A stretch of 64,000 nucleotides of DNA from Bacteroides sp. Its GTDB lineage: Bacteria; Bacteroidota; Bacteroidia; Bacteroidales; Muribaculaceae. Location: positions 24,760-88,759 of the forward strand of contig JAAVDM010000010.1 in NCBI GenBank assembly GCA_014801815.1, written 5' to 3'. The notes under the pieces were generated by a model that was given only the letters and a program-made list of their open reading frames with translations, was not told where the DNA came from and searched no databases. This document shows positions 47,865 through 58,252 of this stretch, piece after piece. The position numbers and the translations under genes are program-made. Positions within the stretch are counted from its first letter, which is position 1; each line of letters begins with the position of its first letter.

Positions 47865-49202
47865 TCAGAAAGCGCCGCTGCCGGTGGTGCGTCCTTTGAT
47901 ACGGCCGTCTTTCATAAGGCCGTCATAGTGACGCATCAGCAGGTGGCCCTCGATGATGCGCAGTGTGTCAAGTATGACACCTACAAGAATCAGCAGCGAT
48001 GTGCCGCCGAAGAACGAGGCAAAGCTGCGGTTAAGACCGCACACATGGGCTATGGCCGGCATAATGGCCACGATACCCAGGAAGATAGAACCGGGCAATG
48101 TAATGCGCGACATAATCGAGTCAAGATATTCGACAGTAGGTTTGCCGGGCTTGATACCCGGTATGAAACCATTGTTGCGCTTCATGTCCTCAGCCATCTG
48201 TGCGGGACGCACCGTTATGGCGGTGTAGAAATAAGTGAACGCCACAATCAGCACGAAGTAGACCACATTATATACCCATCCATACATGTCGGTAAGAGCA
48301 CCGAAGAAGCCTGTCTGGCTCTTGGAGAAGCCCACCAGAGTGATAGGAATGAACATGATGGCCTGTGCGAAGATTATAGGCATCACACCGGCGGCATTGA
48401 CCTTCAAGGGGATGTACTGGCGGGCGCCGCCATACTGCTTGTTGCCGACTATCTTCTTGGCGTACTGCACGGGCACCTTACGTGTACCCTGTACCAACAG
48501 CACGGCACCGGCGATAACGGCGAGCAGAATTACGATCTCGACGAGGAACAGCACCAGGCCGCCGCCGGCCGAATTCATCAGCCTGCCGGTGAACTCCTGA
48601 ATGAACGCTTCCGGAAGACGAGCGATGATACCGATCAGAATTATGAAGGAGATACCGTTGCCGATACCCTTCTGGTCGATTCGCTCACCCAGCCACATTA
48701 TAAACATGGAGCCTGCGGCGAGCACTATTGTCATGAACGCTATGGTCCAGAAGGTCATCTCTACATGGCCGCCGGCTGCCTGCACCTGATATTTGAGGTT
48801 GAGCAGATAGGCCGGACCCTGAAACACCAGTATCGCCACTGTAAGATAGCGTGTGTACTGATTGAGCTTCATTCGTCCACTCTCGCCGTCGCGCTGCATC
48901 TTCTGGAAGGCGGGAAGCACCATGCCCAGCAGCTGTATTACGATCGACGCCGTGATATAGGGCATGATACCCAGAGCGAAGATCGACGCCTGCGAGAAAG
49001 CACCGCCCGAGAACATGTCGAGCAGCTGCATCAGGCCGTCGGAGGTGAAGTTCTTAAGTGCCATCAGGTCGTCGGGGTTAATACCCGGCAGGACCACATA
49101 GCATCCGAAGCGGTAGATGATGACCAGCAGCAGCGTGATACCGATGCGGTGGCGCAGATCCTCTACACTCCAGATATTTTTAATCGTCTTTGTAAATCCC
49201 AT
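47865..49202 (-). CDS. secY: Protein translocase subunit SecY
   Basis: 445 aa inner-membrane channel of the Sec translocon. About ten hydrophobic helices are evident. Family marks: RIGITLLLVIIYRFG, the plug and lateral-gate region GGAFSQASIFALGIMPYITASI, and the cytoplasmic loop NNGFIPGIKPGKPT. It lies between rplO and map. Confidence 0.97.
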   Translation of the reverse strand: MGFTKTIKNIWSVEDLRHRIGITLLLVIIYRFGCYVVLPGINPDDLMALKNFTSDGLMQLLDMFSGGAFSQASIFALGIMPYITASIVIQLLGMVLPAFQKMQRDGESGRMKLNQYTRYLTVAILVFQGPAYLLNLKYQVQAAGGHVEMTFWTIAFMTIVLAAGSMFIMWLGERIDQKGIGNGISFIILIGIIARLPEAFIQEFTGRLMNSAGGGLVLFLVEIVILLAVIAGAVLLVQGTRKVPVQYAKKIVGNKQYGGARQYIPLKVNAAGVMPIIFAQAIMFIPITLVGFSKSQTGFFGALTDMYGWVYNVVYFVLIVAFTYFYTAITVRPAQMAEDMKRNNGFIPGIKPGKPTVEYLDSIMSRITLPGSIFLGIVAIMPAIAHVCGLNRSFASFFGGTSLLILVGVILDTLRIIEGHLLMRHYDGLMKDGRIKGRTTGSGAF

Positions 49203-49212
49203 TGTCGGTTAG

Positions 49213-49662
49213 TTATTTTTTGATTACGGTTGTACCGCCGGCGGCCTTGATAGCCTCCTCGGCTTTGCCCGAGAAAGCGTCGGCCTCGACTTCGATAGCG
49301 CGGGTCACGGCTCCGTTGCCCAGTATCTTTACAAGACACTTCTTGGGCACCAGACCGGCGGCGCGCAGATCGGCAACCGTTATCTTAGTCAGCTCCTTGG
49401 CTGCTGCCAGAGCCTCAAGTACATCAAGATTGACCGCCTTGTACTCGACGCGGTTGATATTCTTGAAGCCGAACTTGGGAAGACGGCGCTGCAGAGGCAT
49501 CTGACCGCCCTCGAAGCCAATCTTGTGCGAGTAGCCCGAACGCGACTTGGCGCCCTTGTGGCCACGTGTAGAGGTACCGCCGTAGCCCGAGCCTGTACCG
49601 CGTCCTACGCGTTTGTTCTTCTTGTTGCTGCCTACGGCCGGTTTGAGATTATGAAGTTCCAT
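49213..49662 (-). CDS. rplO: Ribosomal protein L15
   Basis: 149 aa. The Gly-rich N-terminal tail KKNKRVGRGTGSGYGGTSTR and GHKGAKSR reach into the 50S core. FEGGQMPLQRRLPKFGF follows. It ends 10 bp before secY. Confidence 0.97.
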   Translation of the reverse strand: MELHNLKPAVGSNKKNKRVGRGTGSGYGGTSTRGHKGAKSRSGYSHKIGFEGGQMPLQRRLPKFGFKNINRVEYKAVNLDVLEALAAAKELTKITVADLRAAGLVPKKCLVKILGNGAVTRAIEVEADAFSGKAEEAIKAAGGTTVIKK

Positions 49663-49682
49663 ATTCTTTCTTGAAATTCGCT

Positions 49683-49862
49683 TTAGAGGTTTGTGACTTC
49701 TACCAAGTGGCGTACGGCGTTGACCATGCCGCGGATCGAGGCATTGTCCTCCTTAACCACTGTGTGGTTCATCTTGTGCAGGCCGAGTGCGTCAAGTGTG
49801 CGCTTCTGCACCTTGGGGCAGTTGATGCGGCTCTTTATCTGCTTTATCTGAATCTTTGCCAT
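49683..49862 (-). CDS. rpmD: Ribosomal protein L30
   Basis: 59 aa, short bacterial form: it starts MAKIQIKQIKSRINCPKVQK and ends HLVEVTNL. LDALGLHKMN is the family core. It lies between rpsE (11 bp) and rplO (20 bp). Confidence 0.96.
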   Translation of the reverse strand: MAKIQIKQIKSRINCPKVQKRTLDALGLHKMNHTVVKEDNASIRGMVNAVRHLVEVTNL

Positions 49863-49873
49863 TTCTCTTTTAC

Positions 49874-50395
49874 TTATTTGCCTGTGAACACTTTCTCGAC
49901 GCTCACACCACGATTCTGAGCCACCTCGGCGGGGCTACGGAGCTCGCTGAGGGCCTCGATAGTAGCCTTAACGAGGTTGTGGGGGTTGGACGAGCCTTTC
50001 GACTTGGCCAGCACGTCGGTGATACCTACGCTTTCAAGCACGGCACGCATAGCGCCACCGGCCTTAACACCGGTACCCTCGGAAGCGGGCTTCAGGAAAA
50101 TACGCGAGCCGCCGAATTTGGCGAACTGCTCGTGGGGTATTGTGCCCTTGTGTACAGGCACCTTGATAAGGTTCTTCTTAGCTGTCTCAACGCCCTTGGC
50201 GATAGCAGCCTGAACCTCGTTGGCCTTACCCAGACCCCAGCCGATGACACCGTTCTCGTTGCCTACCACTACAATAGCGGCGAAGCTGAAGGCGCGGCCA
50301 CCCTTGGTCACCTTGGTAACACGGTTGATGGCCACCAGACGGTCTTTCAATTCTAAATCGTTGGTAGATTTTACTCTGTTGTTCTTCTTAGCCAT
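49874..50395 (-). CDS. rpsE: Ribosomal protein S5
   Basis: 173 aa. The dsRNA-binding-like N-domain ([19 protein letters not shown]) and GSGTG-like turn ([15 protein letters not shown]) are seen. It takes part in decoding fidelity at the mRNA entry site. Confidence 0.97.
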   Translation of the reverse strand: MAKKNNRVKSTNDLELKDRLVAINRVTKVTKGGRAFSFAAIVVVGNENGVIGWGLGKANEVQAAIAKGVETAKKNLIKVPVHKGTIPHEQFAKFGGSRIFLKPASEGTGVKAGGAMRAVLESVGITDVLAKSKGSSNPHNLVKATIEALSELRSPAEVAQNRGVSVEKVFTGK

Positions 50396-50403
50396 GACTT
50401 CTG

Positions 50404-50745
50404 TTAAAATTTAAGACCGGCCTCGCGAGCTGCGTCGGCCAATGATTTTACTCGTCCGTGGAAAAGGTAGCCGTTACGGTCGAACACTACGCTGTCGATA
50501 CCTGCTTCGAGAGCCTTCTTGGCAATCTCCTGGCCTACCTTGGCCGAAACCTCGCTCTTGGTGCCTTCTGTGATACCCTTTGACGAAGCCGATACCAGTG
50601 TGCGGCCGGCGAGGTCGTCAATGAGCTGTACGTAGATGGCTTTATTGCTGCGGAACACGCTCATGCGGGGACGCTGGGCGGTACCTGAAATCTTGCCGCG
50701 GATGCGGGTCTTGATTTTATTTCTTCTTGCTATTTTAGATACCAT
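50404..50745 (-). CDS. rplR: Ribosomal protein L18
   Basis: 113 aa 5S-rRNA-binding protein. [18 protein letters not shown] and [23 protein letters not shown] are typical. Spacing is 8 bp to rpsE and 15 bp from rplF. Confidence 0.97.
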   Translation of the reverse strand: MVSKIARRNKIKTRIRGKISGTAQRPRMSVFRSNKAIYVQLIDDLAGRTLVSASSKGITEGTKSEVSAKVGQEIAKKALEAGIDSVVFDRNGYLFHGRVKSLADAAREAGLKF

Positions 50746-50760
50746 GATTTCCTAATTTAA

Positions 50761-51315
50761 TTATTTAGCGTTGGCCGACTTACCCGACTTACGACGGATG
50801 ATCTCGCCGACGAACTTAATACCCTTGCCCTTGTAAGGCTCAGGCTTACGCAGCGAGCGGATTTTGGCGCATACCTGACCGAGAAGCTGCTTGTCGCTCG
50901 ATTCGAGGATAATCAGCGGGTTTTTGTTACGCTCTGTCTTGGCTTCTACCTTAATCTCCTTAGGAAGTTTGATGTAGATGGCATGTGAGAAACCGAGCGA
51001 AAGCTCAAGTACCTGACCGTTAGATGTGGCACGGTAGCCTACACCTACGAGTTCCATCTCTTTCTTGTAGCCCTGTGACACACCTACCACCATGTTGTGG
51101 ATAAGAGCGCGGTACAGGCCGTGCAGCGCACGATGCTCACGGTCGTCGGTAGGACGAGTCACGTGTACGTGGTTGCCTTCTACTTCTACTTTGATATCGG
51201 GGTTGACCTCCTGGACAAGTTCGCCCTTGGGGCCTTTTACTGTTACTACGTCGCCTGCAACTGTCACAGTCACGCCGGCGGGTATCTCGATGGGTGTTTT
51301 ACCTATTCTTGACAT
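50761..51315 (-). CDS. rplF: Ribosomal protein L6
   Basis: 184 aa. MSRIGKTPIEIPAGV opens it, and the C-terminal KPEPYKGKGIKF(V)GE motif contacts the sarcin-ricin region. It is 21 bp from rpsH. Confidence 0.97.
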   Translation of the reverse strand: MSRIGKTPIEIPAGVTVTVAGDVVTVKGPKGELVQEVNPDIKVEVEGNHVHVTRPTDDREHRALHGLYRALIHNMVVGVSQGYKKEMELVGVGYRATSNGQVLELSLGFSHAIYIKLPKEIKVEAKTERNKNPLIILESSDKQLLGQVCAKIRSLRKPEPYKGKGIKFVGEIIRRKSGKSANAK

Positions 51316-51336
51316 GTCTTAATACCTCCTTTGTGA

Positions 51337-51735
51337 TTAGTATACATAGCATAATACCTCGCCGCCGATCTTACGGTCTTTGGCTTCTTTGTTGGTCATC
51401 ACTCCGTGTGATGTTGAAAGAATGGCGATGCCCAGTCCGTTGAGCACGCGGGGCATGTCTTTGTAGCCGGTGTACTGGCGCAGACCCGGACGTGACACAC
51501 GGTGGAGGTTCTTGATGGCGCTCACTTTCTCTACGGGGTCGTACTTGAGGGCGATTTTGATAGTGCCCGCAGGGGTAGGCCCTTCTACAAACTTGTAGTT
51601 AAGGATGTAGCCCTGATCGAAAAGGATCTTGGTGATTTCCCTTTTCATCTTAGACGAGGGAATTTCCACCACGCGGTGGCCCGCACGGATGGCGTTCCTC
51701 AGTCTGGTCAAATAATCTGCTATTGGATCAGTCAT
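51337..51735 (-). CDS. rpsH: Ribosomal protein S8
   Basis: 132 aa primary 16S-binding protein, and in other bacteria the autoregulator of the spc operon. DPIADYLTRLRNAIRAGH and the C-terminal STSHGVMTNKEA are characteristic. It is first behind an internal promoter with a ~235-nt leader. Confidence 0.97.
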   Translation of the reverse strand: MTDPIADYLTRLRNAIRAGHRVVEIPSSKMKREITKILFDQGYILNYKFVEGPTPAGTIKIALKYDPVEKVSAIKNLHRVSRPGLRQYTGYKDMPRVLNGLGIAILSTSHGVMTNKEAKDRKIGGEVLCYVY

Positions 51736-51976
51736 TTTGGTGTTTGTTAAATTGATTCAGCAGTCCTGAACAATATTTAATTACTCTCAAATTTTGTCCT
51801 TACTTCAAACGGCGTTCCGTACTCGGCCGCACAGCAGGGAGCGCCGGCCACCTACATGCACGGGCAGTCTTTCAGGGTCGTCTTCCTATGCTATCTCCCT
51901 ATCTCAGGAGTGGGTGAAGCATCGAATTCCGGCCTTAAAAACTGTCAGCTTGGAATACCTCCGAAATAAAAACTCA

Positions 51977-52007
51977 CAAAATTAGCTATTTTCTCCGACA
52001 GCACAAA
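51977..52007 (-). promoter_or_regulatory. Canonical internal promoter for rpsH-secY genes
   Basis: On the minus strand: TTTG at 52007-52004, a 19-bp spacer, then TAATTTTG at 51984-51977. It matches the Bacteroidetes -33/-7 consensus exactly and restarts transcription after the rpsN terminator. Confidence 0.8.
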
Positions 52008-52091
52008 GAGTTACACCAAACTTTCCTCACGATATTGCTGTTTTTTTATGTTTTTAACTCTTTCGGAGGGTAAATTATACTTTTTTTTAGT

Positions 52092-52146
52092 AAAAAAAGC
52101 GTCCCGCACCTGTCTCCGATAATGGGAAACGGTGCGGGATGCTTTT
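52092..52146 (-). terminator. Terminator behind rpsN
   Basis: On the minus strand AAAAGCATCCCGCACC pairs with GGTGCGGGACGCTTTT and a run of seven T follows. It splits the ribosomal locus in two. Confidence 0.88.
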
Positions 52147-52235
52147 CAGTATGTATTTGTGACTCCCGGCGTCATTGGCCGGGTATATCTTCTTATCGTG
52201 GAGCCGGCTGAGGCTGCCTGTACAGGCAAAGGGGC

Positions 52236-52538
52236 TTACCAGCTGGCTTTCTTCACACCCGGGATAAGGCCGGCAGAGGCCATCTCGCGGAACTGGATAC
52301 GCGAAATGCCGAACTGGCGCATATATCCTTTGGGACGACCGGTGAGCTCGCAACGGTTGTGCAGACGCACACGCGAAGCGTTCTTCGGGAGCTTCTGCAG
52401 CTTGGTGAGAGCCTCATAGTCGATATTGCCCTCAGCGTCAGCAAGGGCAGCCTTCTTGAGGGCAGCCTTCTTGGCGGCATACTTCTCCACCAGGCGCTGG
52501 CGCTTAACCTCACGGGCCTTCATTGATTCTTTTGCCAT
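52236..52538 (-). CDS. rpsN: Ribosomal protein S14, Cys-less long form
   Basis: 100 aa. The long zinc-free form: [20 protein letters not shown] takes the place of the CxxC pairs of the short form. It is the last gene before the internal terminator. Confidence 0.96.
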   Translation of the reverse strand: MAKESMKAREVKRQRLVEKYAAKKAALKKAALADAEGNIDYEALTKLQKLPKNASRVRLHNRCELTGRPKGYMRQFGISRIQFREMASAGLIPGVKKASW

Positions 52539-52544
52539 TACGTC

Positions 52545-53087
52545 TTATTTTTTGAAGGGAAGTCCAAATTTCTTAAGCAGTGCGAAACCTTCCTCGTCGG
52601 TATCGGCCGAAGTCACGAAGGTAATGTTCATACCCTGCAGCTTAGGCACGTTATCAATGTTGATTTCGGGGAAGATGATCTGCTCTGTGATACCTAAGGT
52701 ATAGTTGCCACGGCCGTCAAGCTTGGCATTGATGCCCTTGAAGTCGCGGATACGGGGCAGAGCCACACGAATCAGACGCTCAAGGAACTCGTACATCTTG
52801 TCGCGGCGCAGTGTCACCATAGCGCCGATAGGCATCTTCTTACGGAGCTTAAAGTTGGAGATGTCCTTCTTCGAGAGTGTAGGCACGGCTTTCTGACCGG
52901 TGATGGCTGTAAGCTCGTTGATGGCAGTCTCGATGAGCTTCTTGTCCTGGGTGGCACCGCCGAGGCCCTGGTTGATGACGATCTTCTCCAGACGGGGCAC
53001 CTGCATAACAGTGCTGTAGTTGAACTCCTTGGTGAGTTCGGGGACTATACGTTCCTTATAGTCCTTGGCTAATGTCGTCTCGCTCAT
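52545..53087 (-). CDS. rplE: Ribosomal protein L5
   Basis: 180 aa 5S-binding protein of the central protuberance. [28 protein letters not shown] and [11 protein letters not shown] are typical. Its ATG overlaps the rplX stop by one base. Confidence 0.97.
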   Translation of the reverse strand: MSETTLAKDYKERIVPELTKEFNYSTVMQVPRLEKIVINQGLGGATQDKKLIETAINELTAITGQKAVPTLSKKDISNFKLRKKMPIGAMVTLRRDKMYEFLERLIRVALPRIRDFKGINAKLDGRGNYTLGITEQIIFPEINIDNVPKLQGMNITFVTSADTDEEGFALLKKFGLPFKK

Positions 53088-53407
53088 TATTTAATCTCCT
53101 CGTTTGACTGTTTAGAATAACGTACGGTTTTGCCCTCCTCATTCTTGCGACGTCCCACACGGCAGGGCTTGCCTGTCTTGGGGTCAAGGGGGTTGATGTT
53201 CGAGATAGAGATGGGAGCCTCCATCTTGATAATACCGCCCTGGGGATATTTGGCTGTGGGCTTAGTGCTCTTAGACACCATGTTGACGCCTTCTACAAGA
53301 GCGCGGCCCTTCTTAGGAATCACTTCAAGCACACGACCGGTCTTACCTTTGTCGTCACCGGCGTTGACATAGACGATGTCGCCCTTTTTGATATGGAATT
53401 TTGCCAT
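53087..53407 (-). CDS. rplX: Ribosomal protein L24
   Basis: 106 aa assembly-initiating KOW protein: [20 protein letters not shown] near the N-terminus, then [19 protein letters not shown]. Confidence 0.97.
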   Translation of the reverse strand: MAKFHIKKGDIVYVNAGDDKGKTGRVLEVIPKKGRALVEGVNMVSKSTKPTAKYPQGGIIKMEAPISISNINPLDPKTGKPCRVGRRKNEEGKTVRYSKQSNEEIK

Positions 53408-53428
53408 TTTTCTAAATCTTTAAAGACA

Positions 53429-53794
53429 TTAAAGCACCTCGGGTGCAAGCGACACAATCTTCATGTTAGTGGCACGCAGCTCGCGGGCCACGGGGCCGAA
53501 GATACGTGTGCCACGTATCTCACCGGCGTTGTTGAGCAGTACGCAGGCATTGTCATCGAAGCGGATATAGCTACCGTCGGGACGGCGTATCTCCTTCTTG
53601 GTGCGCACTACCACAGCCTTAGTGACTGTACCTTTCTTTACATCCGACGAAGGGATGGTGCTCTTGATAGTGACAACGATGATGTCACCTACAGAAGCGT
53701 ATCTGCGACCTGTACCGCCAAGTACATGGATACAGAGGGCTTCCTTTGCGCCGCTGTTGTCGGCTACTGTCAAACGTGATTCGGTCTGTATCAT
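53429..53794 (-). CDS. rplN: Ribosomal protein L14
   Basis: 121 aa. [20 protein letters not shown] and [13 protein letters not shown]...[13 protein letters not shown] are diagnostic. Two bases separate it from rpsQ. Confidence 0.97.
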   Translation of the reverse strand: MIQTESRLTVADNSGAKEALCIHVLGGTGRRYASVGDIIVVTIKSTIPSSDVKKGTVTKAVVVRTKKEIRRPDGSYIRFDDNACVLLNNAGEIRGTRIFGPVARELRATNMKIVSLAPEVL

Positions 53795-53796
53795 GA

Positions 53797-54057
53797 TTAC
53801 TTAACTTTTTCGATGATTTCTACAAGTCTCCATCTCTTGGTCTTGCTCAGAGGACGTGTCTCCATGAGGCGTACGGTATCGCCTATCGAGCACTCGTTGT
53901 TCTCGTCATGAGCATGATACTTCTTTGTCTTATTGACAAACTTACCATAAATGGGGTGCTTCTCTTTCCACTTGATCTCGACAGTGATGGTCTTGTCGCA
54001 CTTGTTGCTGGAAACAACCCCGATTCTTTCTTTTCTCAAATGTCTTTTCTCTTCCAT
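53797..54057 (-). CDS. rpsQ: Ribosomal protein S17
   Basis: 86 aa OB-fold protein: [20 protein letters not shown], then [21 protein letters not shown]. Confidence 0.97.
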   Translation of the reverse strand: MEEKRHLRKERIGVVSSNKCDKTITVEIKWKEKHPIYGKFVNKTKKYHAHDENNECSIGDTVRLMETRPLSKTKRWRLVEIIEKVK

Positions 54058-54080
54058 TTTCTTAAAAAATTGTTTGGGGG

Positions 54081-54296
54081 TTAGTCATTGGCAGGAGCAG
54101 CCTGAGCGGCAAGCTCCTTCTGACGCAGCACGGTCTTCAAGCGGGCAATCTCGCGACGATCTTTAGTGATCTTGGCGGGATTGTCGATGGGAGATATCGC
54201 GTGCGTTACTTTCAATTCACGATAAGCCTTCTCTGCGGCCTCAATACGGGCCTGCAGCTCCTGAATGCTTAATTCCTTGATTTCTTCCTTTTTCAT
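54081..54296 (-). CDS. rpmC: Ribosomal protein L29
   Basis: 71 aa helical protein near the exit tunnel: [19 protein letters not shown], ending in [21 protein letters not shown]-rich CCGGCCG/CGGCCGG stem (54333-54360) lies in the 110-bp spacer to rplP. Confidence 0.95.
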   Translation of the reverse strand: MKKEEIKELSIQELQARIEAAEKAYRELKVTHAISPIDNPAKITKDRREIARLKTVLRQKELAAQAAPAND

Positions 54297-54406
54297 TTTT
54301 TGGTTGTCTATCTCTGTTGTATAACGCAGGCACCGGCCGGATTATTGTATGCTCGGCCGGGGCCCTCGTGTGTTTCAGGTGGGGGATGAGGGGAGAGTCA
54401 CGGGAC

Positions 54407-54838
54407 TCAGACGTTCTGAGAGGGATCGTAGTCGCGGCGAACCACAAACTTGGTGATCACCGGAAGTTTCTGAGCGGCAAGACGGAGTGCCTCCTTAGCC
54501 ACATCGTAGCTTACGCCCTCAACTTCGATGAGGATACGTCCCGGAGTCACAGGCGCAACGAAGCCCTCGGGGTTACCCTTACCTTTACCCATTCGCACCT
54601 CAGCGGGCTTCTTGGTTATAGGCTTATCGGGGAAAATGCGGATCCATATCTGACCCTGACGCTGCATGTAACGTGTCACGGCCACACGGGCGGCCTCAAT
54701 CTGGCGGCCGGTAATCCATTTCGACTCAAGAGTCTTTATGCCGAAGCTGCCGAAGGCGAGCTGGTTGCCGCGCTGGGCCTCGCCCTTCATGCGGCCCTTC
54801 TGCGACCTGCGGAATTTTGTCTTTTTCGGTTGTAACAT
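54407..54838 (-). CDS. rplP: Ribosomal protein L16
   Basis: 143 aa. [19 protein letters not shown] opens it; [21 protein letters not shown] is the conserved core next to the peptidyl-transferase centre. Confidence 0.97.
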   Translation of the reverse strand: MLQPKKTKFRRSQKGRMKGEAQRGNQLAFGSFGIKTLESKWITGRQIEAARVAVTRYMQRQGQIWIRIFPDKPITKKPAEVRMGKGKGNPEGFVAPVTPGRILIEVEGVSYDVAKEALRLAAQKLPVITKFVVRRDYDPSQNV

Positions 54839-54869
54839 TTGGTCTGCGTTGTTTAGTTAACGGACTTTT

Positions 54870-55610
54870 TTAGCGGTTGTTGTTTCTCTTGTTGCGGAAA
54901 CCGCCCTTACGGCCACCCTGCGGACGACCGCCGCCCTGGGCCTGCTCCTTGACGCCAATAGCGTAAGAGGGGGTAAGCTCCTTCTTGCCGTAGATTTCGC
55001 CGCGGCAGATCCACACCTTGATACCGATGATACCAACCTTGGTGAGAGCCTCTACCAATGCGTAGTCAATGTCGGCACGCAGTGTATGCAGCGGAGTACG
55101 ACCTTCCTTGAACATCTCGCTGCGAGCCATTTCGGCGCCGTTGAGACGGCCGCTGACCTGCACCTTGATGCCCTCGGCGCCCATGCGCATTGTCGAGGCA
55201 ATAGCCATCTTAACGGCACGGCGGTAGGCCACCTTGTTCTCTATCTGGCGAGCGATGTTGCTTGCCACGATTTCGGCGTCGAGCTCCGGACGCTTGATCT
55301 CATGGATATTGATCTGAACATCCTTGTCGGTGAGCTTCTTGAGCTCCTCCTTAAGTCCGTCAACCTTCTGTCCGCCGGGGCCGATTATCATGCCGGGGCG
55401 CGAAGTGCAGATAGTCACAGTGACCATCTTCAGAGTACGCTCGATAATGATGCGCGAAACGCTTGCTTTGGCGTGACGGGTGCGAAGGTACTCACGTATT
55501 TTCGAGTCCTCGAGCAGTGTGTCACCGTACTTTTTGCCACCGTACCAGTTGGAGTCCCAACCGCGGATAACACCGAGACGGTTGCTGATCGGATTAACTT
55601 TCTGTCCCAT
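54870..55610 (-). CDS. rpsC: Ribosomal protein S3
   Basis: 246 aa. The KH motif ([20 protein letters not shown]) is near residue 70. The C-terminus has a Gly/Arg-rich tail ([18 protein letters not shown]). Confidence 0.97.
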   Translation of the reverse strand: MGQKVNPISNRLGVIRGWDSNWYGGKKYGDTLLEDSKIREYLRTRHAKASVSRIIIERTLKMVTVTICTSRPGMIIGPGGQKVDGLKEELKKLTDKDVQINIHEIKRPELDAEIVASNIARQIENKVAYRRAVKMAIASTMRMGAEGIKVQVSGRLNGAEMARSEMFKEGRTPLHTLRADIDYALVEALTKVGIIGIKVWICRGEIYGKKELTPSYAIGVKEQAQGGGRPQGGRKGGFRNKRNNNR

Positions 55611-55618
55611 CTTTAAAA

Positions 55619-56023
55619 TTAAGCTTTTTCGTTATTAATCGTATCGACGTAGATAGTCACGTGGTTCGAGCGCTTGCGGATGCGATAGCCGCGACCCTGC
55701 GGGGCCGGACGCAGACGCTTCAGCATGGGAGCGGCGTCAACGAATACTGTCTTGACGTAGAGCTCGCCGGCCTGTGCCTTGCGCTCATTCTTCTGTTCCC
55801 AGTTGGCGATGGCCGAGCGAAGCAATTTTTCTACCTTGTTCGAGGCCAGCTTGTTCGAGAATTTGAGGATGCCGAGGGCTTTGAAAGCCTCCTGGCCGCG
55901 GATCATATCAACCACCAGGCGCATCTTACGGGGCGACGACGATTCATTGTGGAGCTTGGCGAAGTACTCGCTCTTGCGAGCTTCCTTCAAGCCGTCGGCC
56001 ATTTTTCTTTTTCTTACACCCAT
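55619..56023 (-). CDS. rplV: Ribosomal protein L22
   Basis: 134 aa. [19 protein letters not shown] is the family core, and the tunnel-lining beta hairpin sits in the stretch ending in the [14 protein letters not shown] motif. The N-terminal [12 protein letters not shown] extension is usual in Bacteroidetes; a start at MADGL (56002) is an alternative. A stem (56057-56063/56112-56118) lies in the spacer to rpsS. Confidence 0.96.
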   Translation of the reverse strand: MGVRKRKMADGLKEARKSEYFAKLHNESSSPRKMRLVVDMIRGQEAFKALGILKFSNKLASNKVEKLLRSAIANWEQKNERKAQAGELYVKTVFVDAAPMLKRLRPAPQGRGYRIRKRSNHVTIYVDTINNEKA

Positions 56024-56135
56024 TGTATATGTGTTCTTTTTTTCGTTTGTTAGTGTCGGGATAACGGGTGGCTCAGGCGCCGGCGGTCAGTGTCGGACAC
56101 CTGTGCCCCTCTATCCCGGTCAGGGACTCCTGGTG

Positions 56136-56405
56136 TTACTTCTTCTTATTGCCGCCGTGACCGCGGAAAGTACGAGTGGGAGCAAACTCACCGAGTTTGT
56201 GGCCCACCATGTTCTCGGTCACATAGACAGGAATGAACTTATTACCATTGTGTACGGCGAAGGTGTGGCCGACAAAGTCGGGAGAGATCATCGACGCACG
56301 GCTCCAGGTCTTGATGACCGATTTCTTGCCTGTGGCGTCCATGGCGGCTACCTTCTTCTCCAGCTTCACGCTGATAAAGGGTCCTTTTTTAAGCGAACGA
56401 CTCAT
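56136..56405 (-). CDS. rpsS: Ribosomal protein S19
   Basis: 89 aa. [19 protein letters not shown] and [17 protein letters not shown], then [14 protein letters not shown]. Binds the 30S head near the A and P sites. Confidence 0.97.
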   Translation of the reverse strand: MSRSLKKGPFISVKLEKKVAAMDATGKKSVIKTWSRASMISPDFVGHTFAVHNGNKFIPVYVTENMVGHKLGEFAPTRTFRGHGGNKKK

Positions 56406-56427
56406 AGTTGTCTTCTTTTATCAAATT

Positions 56428-57300
56428 TTATTTTTTCCTTCTTTCAATGATATACTTCGAAGAGTGCTTCTTGGGCGAGCGAGTCTTCAAGCCCTTAGCA
56501 TACAGACCTGTACGCGAACGGGGATGACCACCCGACTGACGGCCCTCGCCACCACCCATGGGGTGATCGACTGGGTTCATTACCACACCACGGTTGTGCG
56601 GGCGGCGGCCCAGCCAGCGGCTGCGGCCGGCTTTACCGCTCTGCTCAAGAGCGTGGTCGGAATTTCCTACCACACCTACAGTGGCACGGCAGGCAAGAAG
56701 CACCTTACGGGTCTCACCCGAAGGCAATTTGATAATCGCGTAGTCGCCTTCACGCGAAGTCAACTGAGCGAACGTACCGGCTGAACGAGCCATCACGGCT
56801 CCCTGTCCGGGACGAAGTTCGATACAATGGATAAGGGTACCGACGGGAATCTTGGCCAGAGGCAGTGTGTTACCTACCTCGGGTGCGACGTTTTCGCCGC
56901 TGATTACTTCCTGACCTACCTCAAGGCCGTTGGGGGCGATGATGTAAGCCTTCTGGCCATCTTTGTAGTAGAGCAGAGCGATGTGAGCCGAACGATTGGG
57001 ATCGTACTCGATGCTCTTGACTACGGCCGGAACGTCGTCAAAGTTTCTCTTGAAGTCGATGAGACGGAGTTTCCTCTTGTGGCCGCCGCCGCGGTAGCGG
57101 GTCGAAAGCTGACCCGATGAGTTACGGCCGCCTGTCGAGCGCTTGCCGACCACGAGAGTCTTTTCTGGTGCGTTAGCAGTTGACTTGCGAACCAGTTTGT
57201 TGCCATCTTTATCGAAGCCGACAAACTCCTCGCGTTTAAATACACCAATAATCTTATGTCTCTGGCCCGGGGTTGTGGGCTTGAATTTCTTAACTGCCAT
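56428..57300 (-). CDS. rplB: Ribosomal protein L2 with insertion
   Basis: 290 aa, against about 274 in related bacteria. The extra ~16 residues lie near residues 20-42 ([20 protein letters not shown]) before the normal [16 protein letters not shown]. The catalytic-region signature [13 protein letters not shown] is intact. L2 is needed for 50S assembly and peptidyl transfer. Confidence 0.97.
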   Translation of the reverse strand: MAVKKFKPTTPGQRHKIIGVFKREEFVGFDKDGNKLVRKSTANAPEKTLVVGKRSTGGRNSSGQLSTRYRGGGHKRKLRLIDFKRNFDDVPAVVKSIEYDPNRSAHIALLYYKDGQKAYIIAPNGLEVGQEVISGENVAPEVGNTLPLAKIPVGTLIHCIELRPGQGAVMARSAGTFAQLTSREGDYAIIKLPSGETRKVLLACRATVGVVGNSDHALEQSGKAGRSRWLGRRPHNRGVVMNPVDHPMGGGEGRQSGGHPRSRTGLYAKGLKTRSPKKHSSKYIIERRKK

Positions 57301-57303
57301 CGG

Positions 57304-57594
57304 TTAAATGTTGCTATAATAGTCAATCTTCTGTCCTTCTGCCACAGTCACGTAAGCTTTCTTATAGGCAGGCTTCTGACCGCGCAGGATGCCGCTCTTG
57401 GTGTAGCGCTGTTTGCGCTTGCCGGCATAGTTGGCTGTGTTAACCCGTACGACGCGCACATTGTAGAGCTTCTCAACGAGATCCTTGATCTGGAACTTGT
57501 TGGCGTCGGGAGACACAGCAAATGTGTAGCAATTTTCCTTCTCGCTGTAGGCGTTTGCCTTCTCTGTAACGAGGGGTTTGATATCTATGTTCAT
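57304..57594 (-). CDS. rplW: Ribosomal protein L23
   Basis: 96 aa exit-tunnel protein: IKPLVTEKANAY, FAVSPDANKFQIKDLVEKLY. Three bases from rplB. Confidence 0.97.
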   Translation of the reverse strand: MNIDIKPLVTEKANAYSEKENCYTFAVSPDANKFQIKDLVEKLYNVRVVRVNTANYAGKRKQRYTKSGILRGQKPAYKKAYVTVAEGQKIDYYSNI

Positions 57595-57616
57595 TTCTTT
57601 TATCTCCGGTTACTGG

Positions 57617-58252
57617 TTAAAACTGCTCATTGATAACCTTTACGCTGTCTTCAGTCACAACGAGAGCATCGTTGTTGAGTACTGCGTATGCGTTAAGGTC
57701 GATGGCCTGCATCATCAGTGCGTTGGGGACATTGCGTACCGACAGCAGAACATTGTCGTCTACGTTGTTGAGCACGAGCAGAACGCGCTTGTCAGCCACC
57801 TTGAGGCTCTTGGCCATTTCCATGTAGCTCTTGGTGCGGGGTGCGTCGAAAGTGAAGTTCTCGACCACGATTATCTTCTGGTCGGCTGCTTTCGAGGTCA
57901 GAGCTATACGGCGTGCCAGAGCTTTCATCTTCTTGTTGAGCTTGGTGCGGTAGTCACGGGGACGCGGACCGAACACTGTGCCGCCGCCGCGAAGCAGGGG
58001 CGAGTTGATGTCACCGCGACGAGCGCCGCCGCCACCTTTCTGACGACCGAGCTTGCGGGTAGAACCGCTCACTTCGCTACGCTCTTTGCTCTTGTGTGTG
58101 CCCTGGCGCTGATTGCCAAGATATTGTTTGATGTCGAGATAGAGGGTATGATCAGCATTGCCCTCGCTCAGGTCGCGGCAGAACACCGCATCGTTGAGTT
58201 CGACCTTACGGCCGGTATCTTCTCCCTTGATGTTGTAAACTGCTACTTCCAT
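57617..58252 (-). CDS. rplD: Ribosomal protein L4
   Basis: 211 aa. [21 protein letters not shown] and [21 protein letters not shown] are the conserved loop facing the tunnel. The ATG overlaps the rplC stop by one base. Confidence 0.97.
   Translation of the reverse strand: MEVAVYNIKGEDTGRKVELNDAVFCRDLSEGNADHTLYLDIKQYLGNQRQGTHKSKERSEVSGSTRKLGRQKGGGGARRGDINSPLLRGGGTVFGPRPRDYRTKLNKKMKALARRIALTSKAADQKIIVVENFTFDAPRTKSYMEMAKSLKVADKRVLLVLNNVDDNVLLSVRNVPNALMMQAIDLNAYAVLNNDALVVTEDSVKVINEQF

Larger units (their letters stand above)
51736..52235 (-). other. 500-bp break between rpsN and rpsH
   Basis: No gene is visible. In minus-strand order it holds the rpsN terminator (52146-52092), an AAAGAGTTA/TAACTCTTT inverted repeat (52005-52013 / 52055-52063), the rpsH promoter, and a ~235-nt leader. 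Most bacteria have only a few bases here. Confidence 0.7.

Noticed and set aside
47928-49223. 431-codon plus-strand frame over secY
   Set aside because: Antisense to a complete SecY; His/Gln-rich shadow composition.
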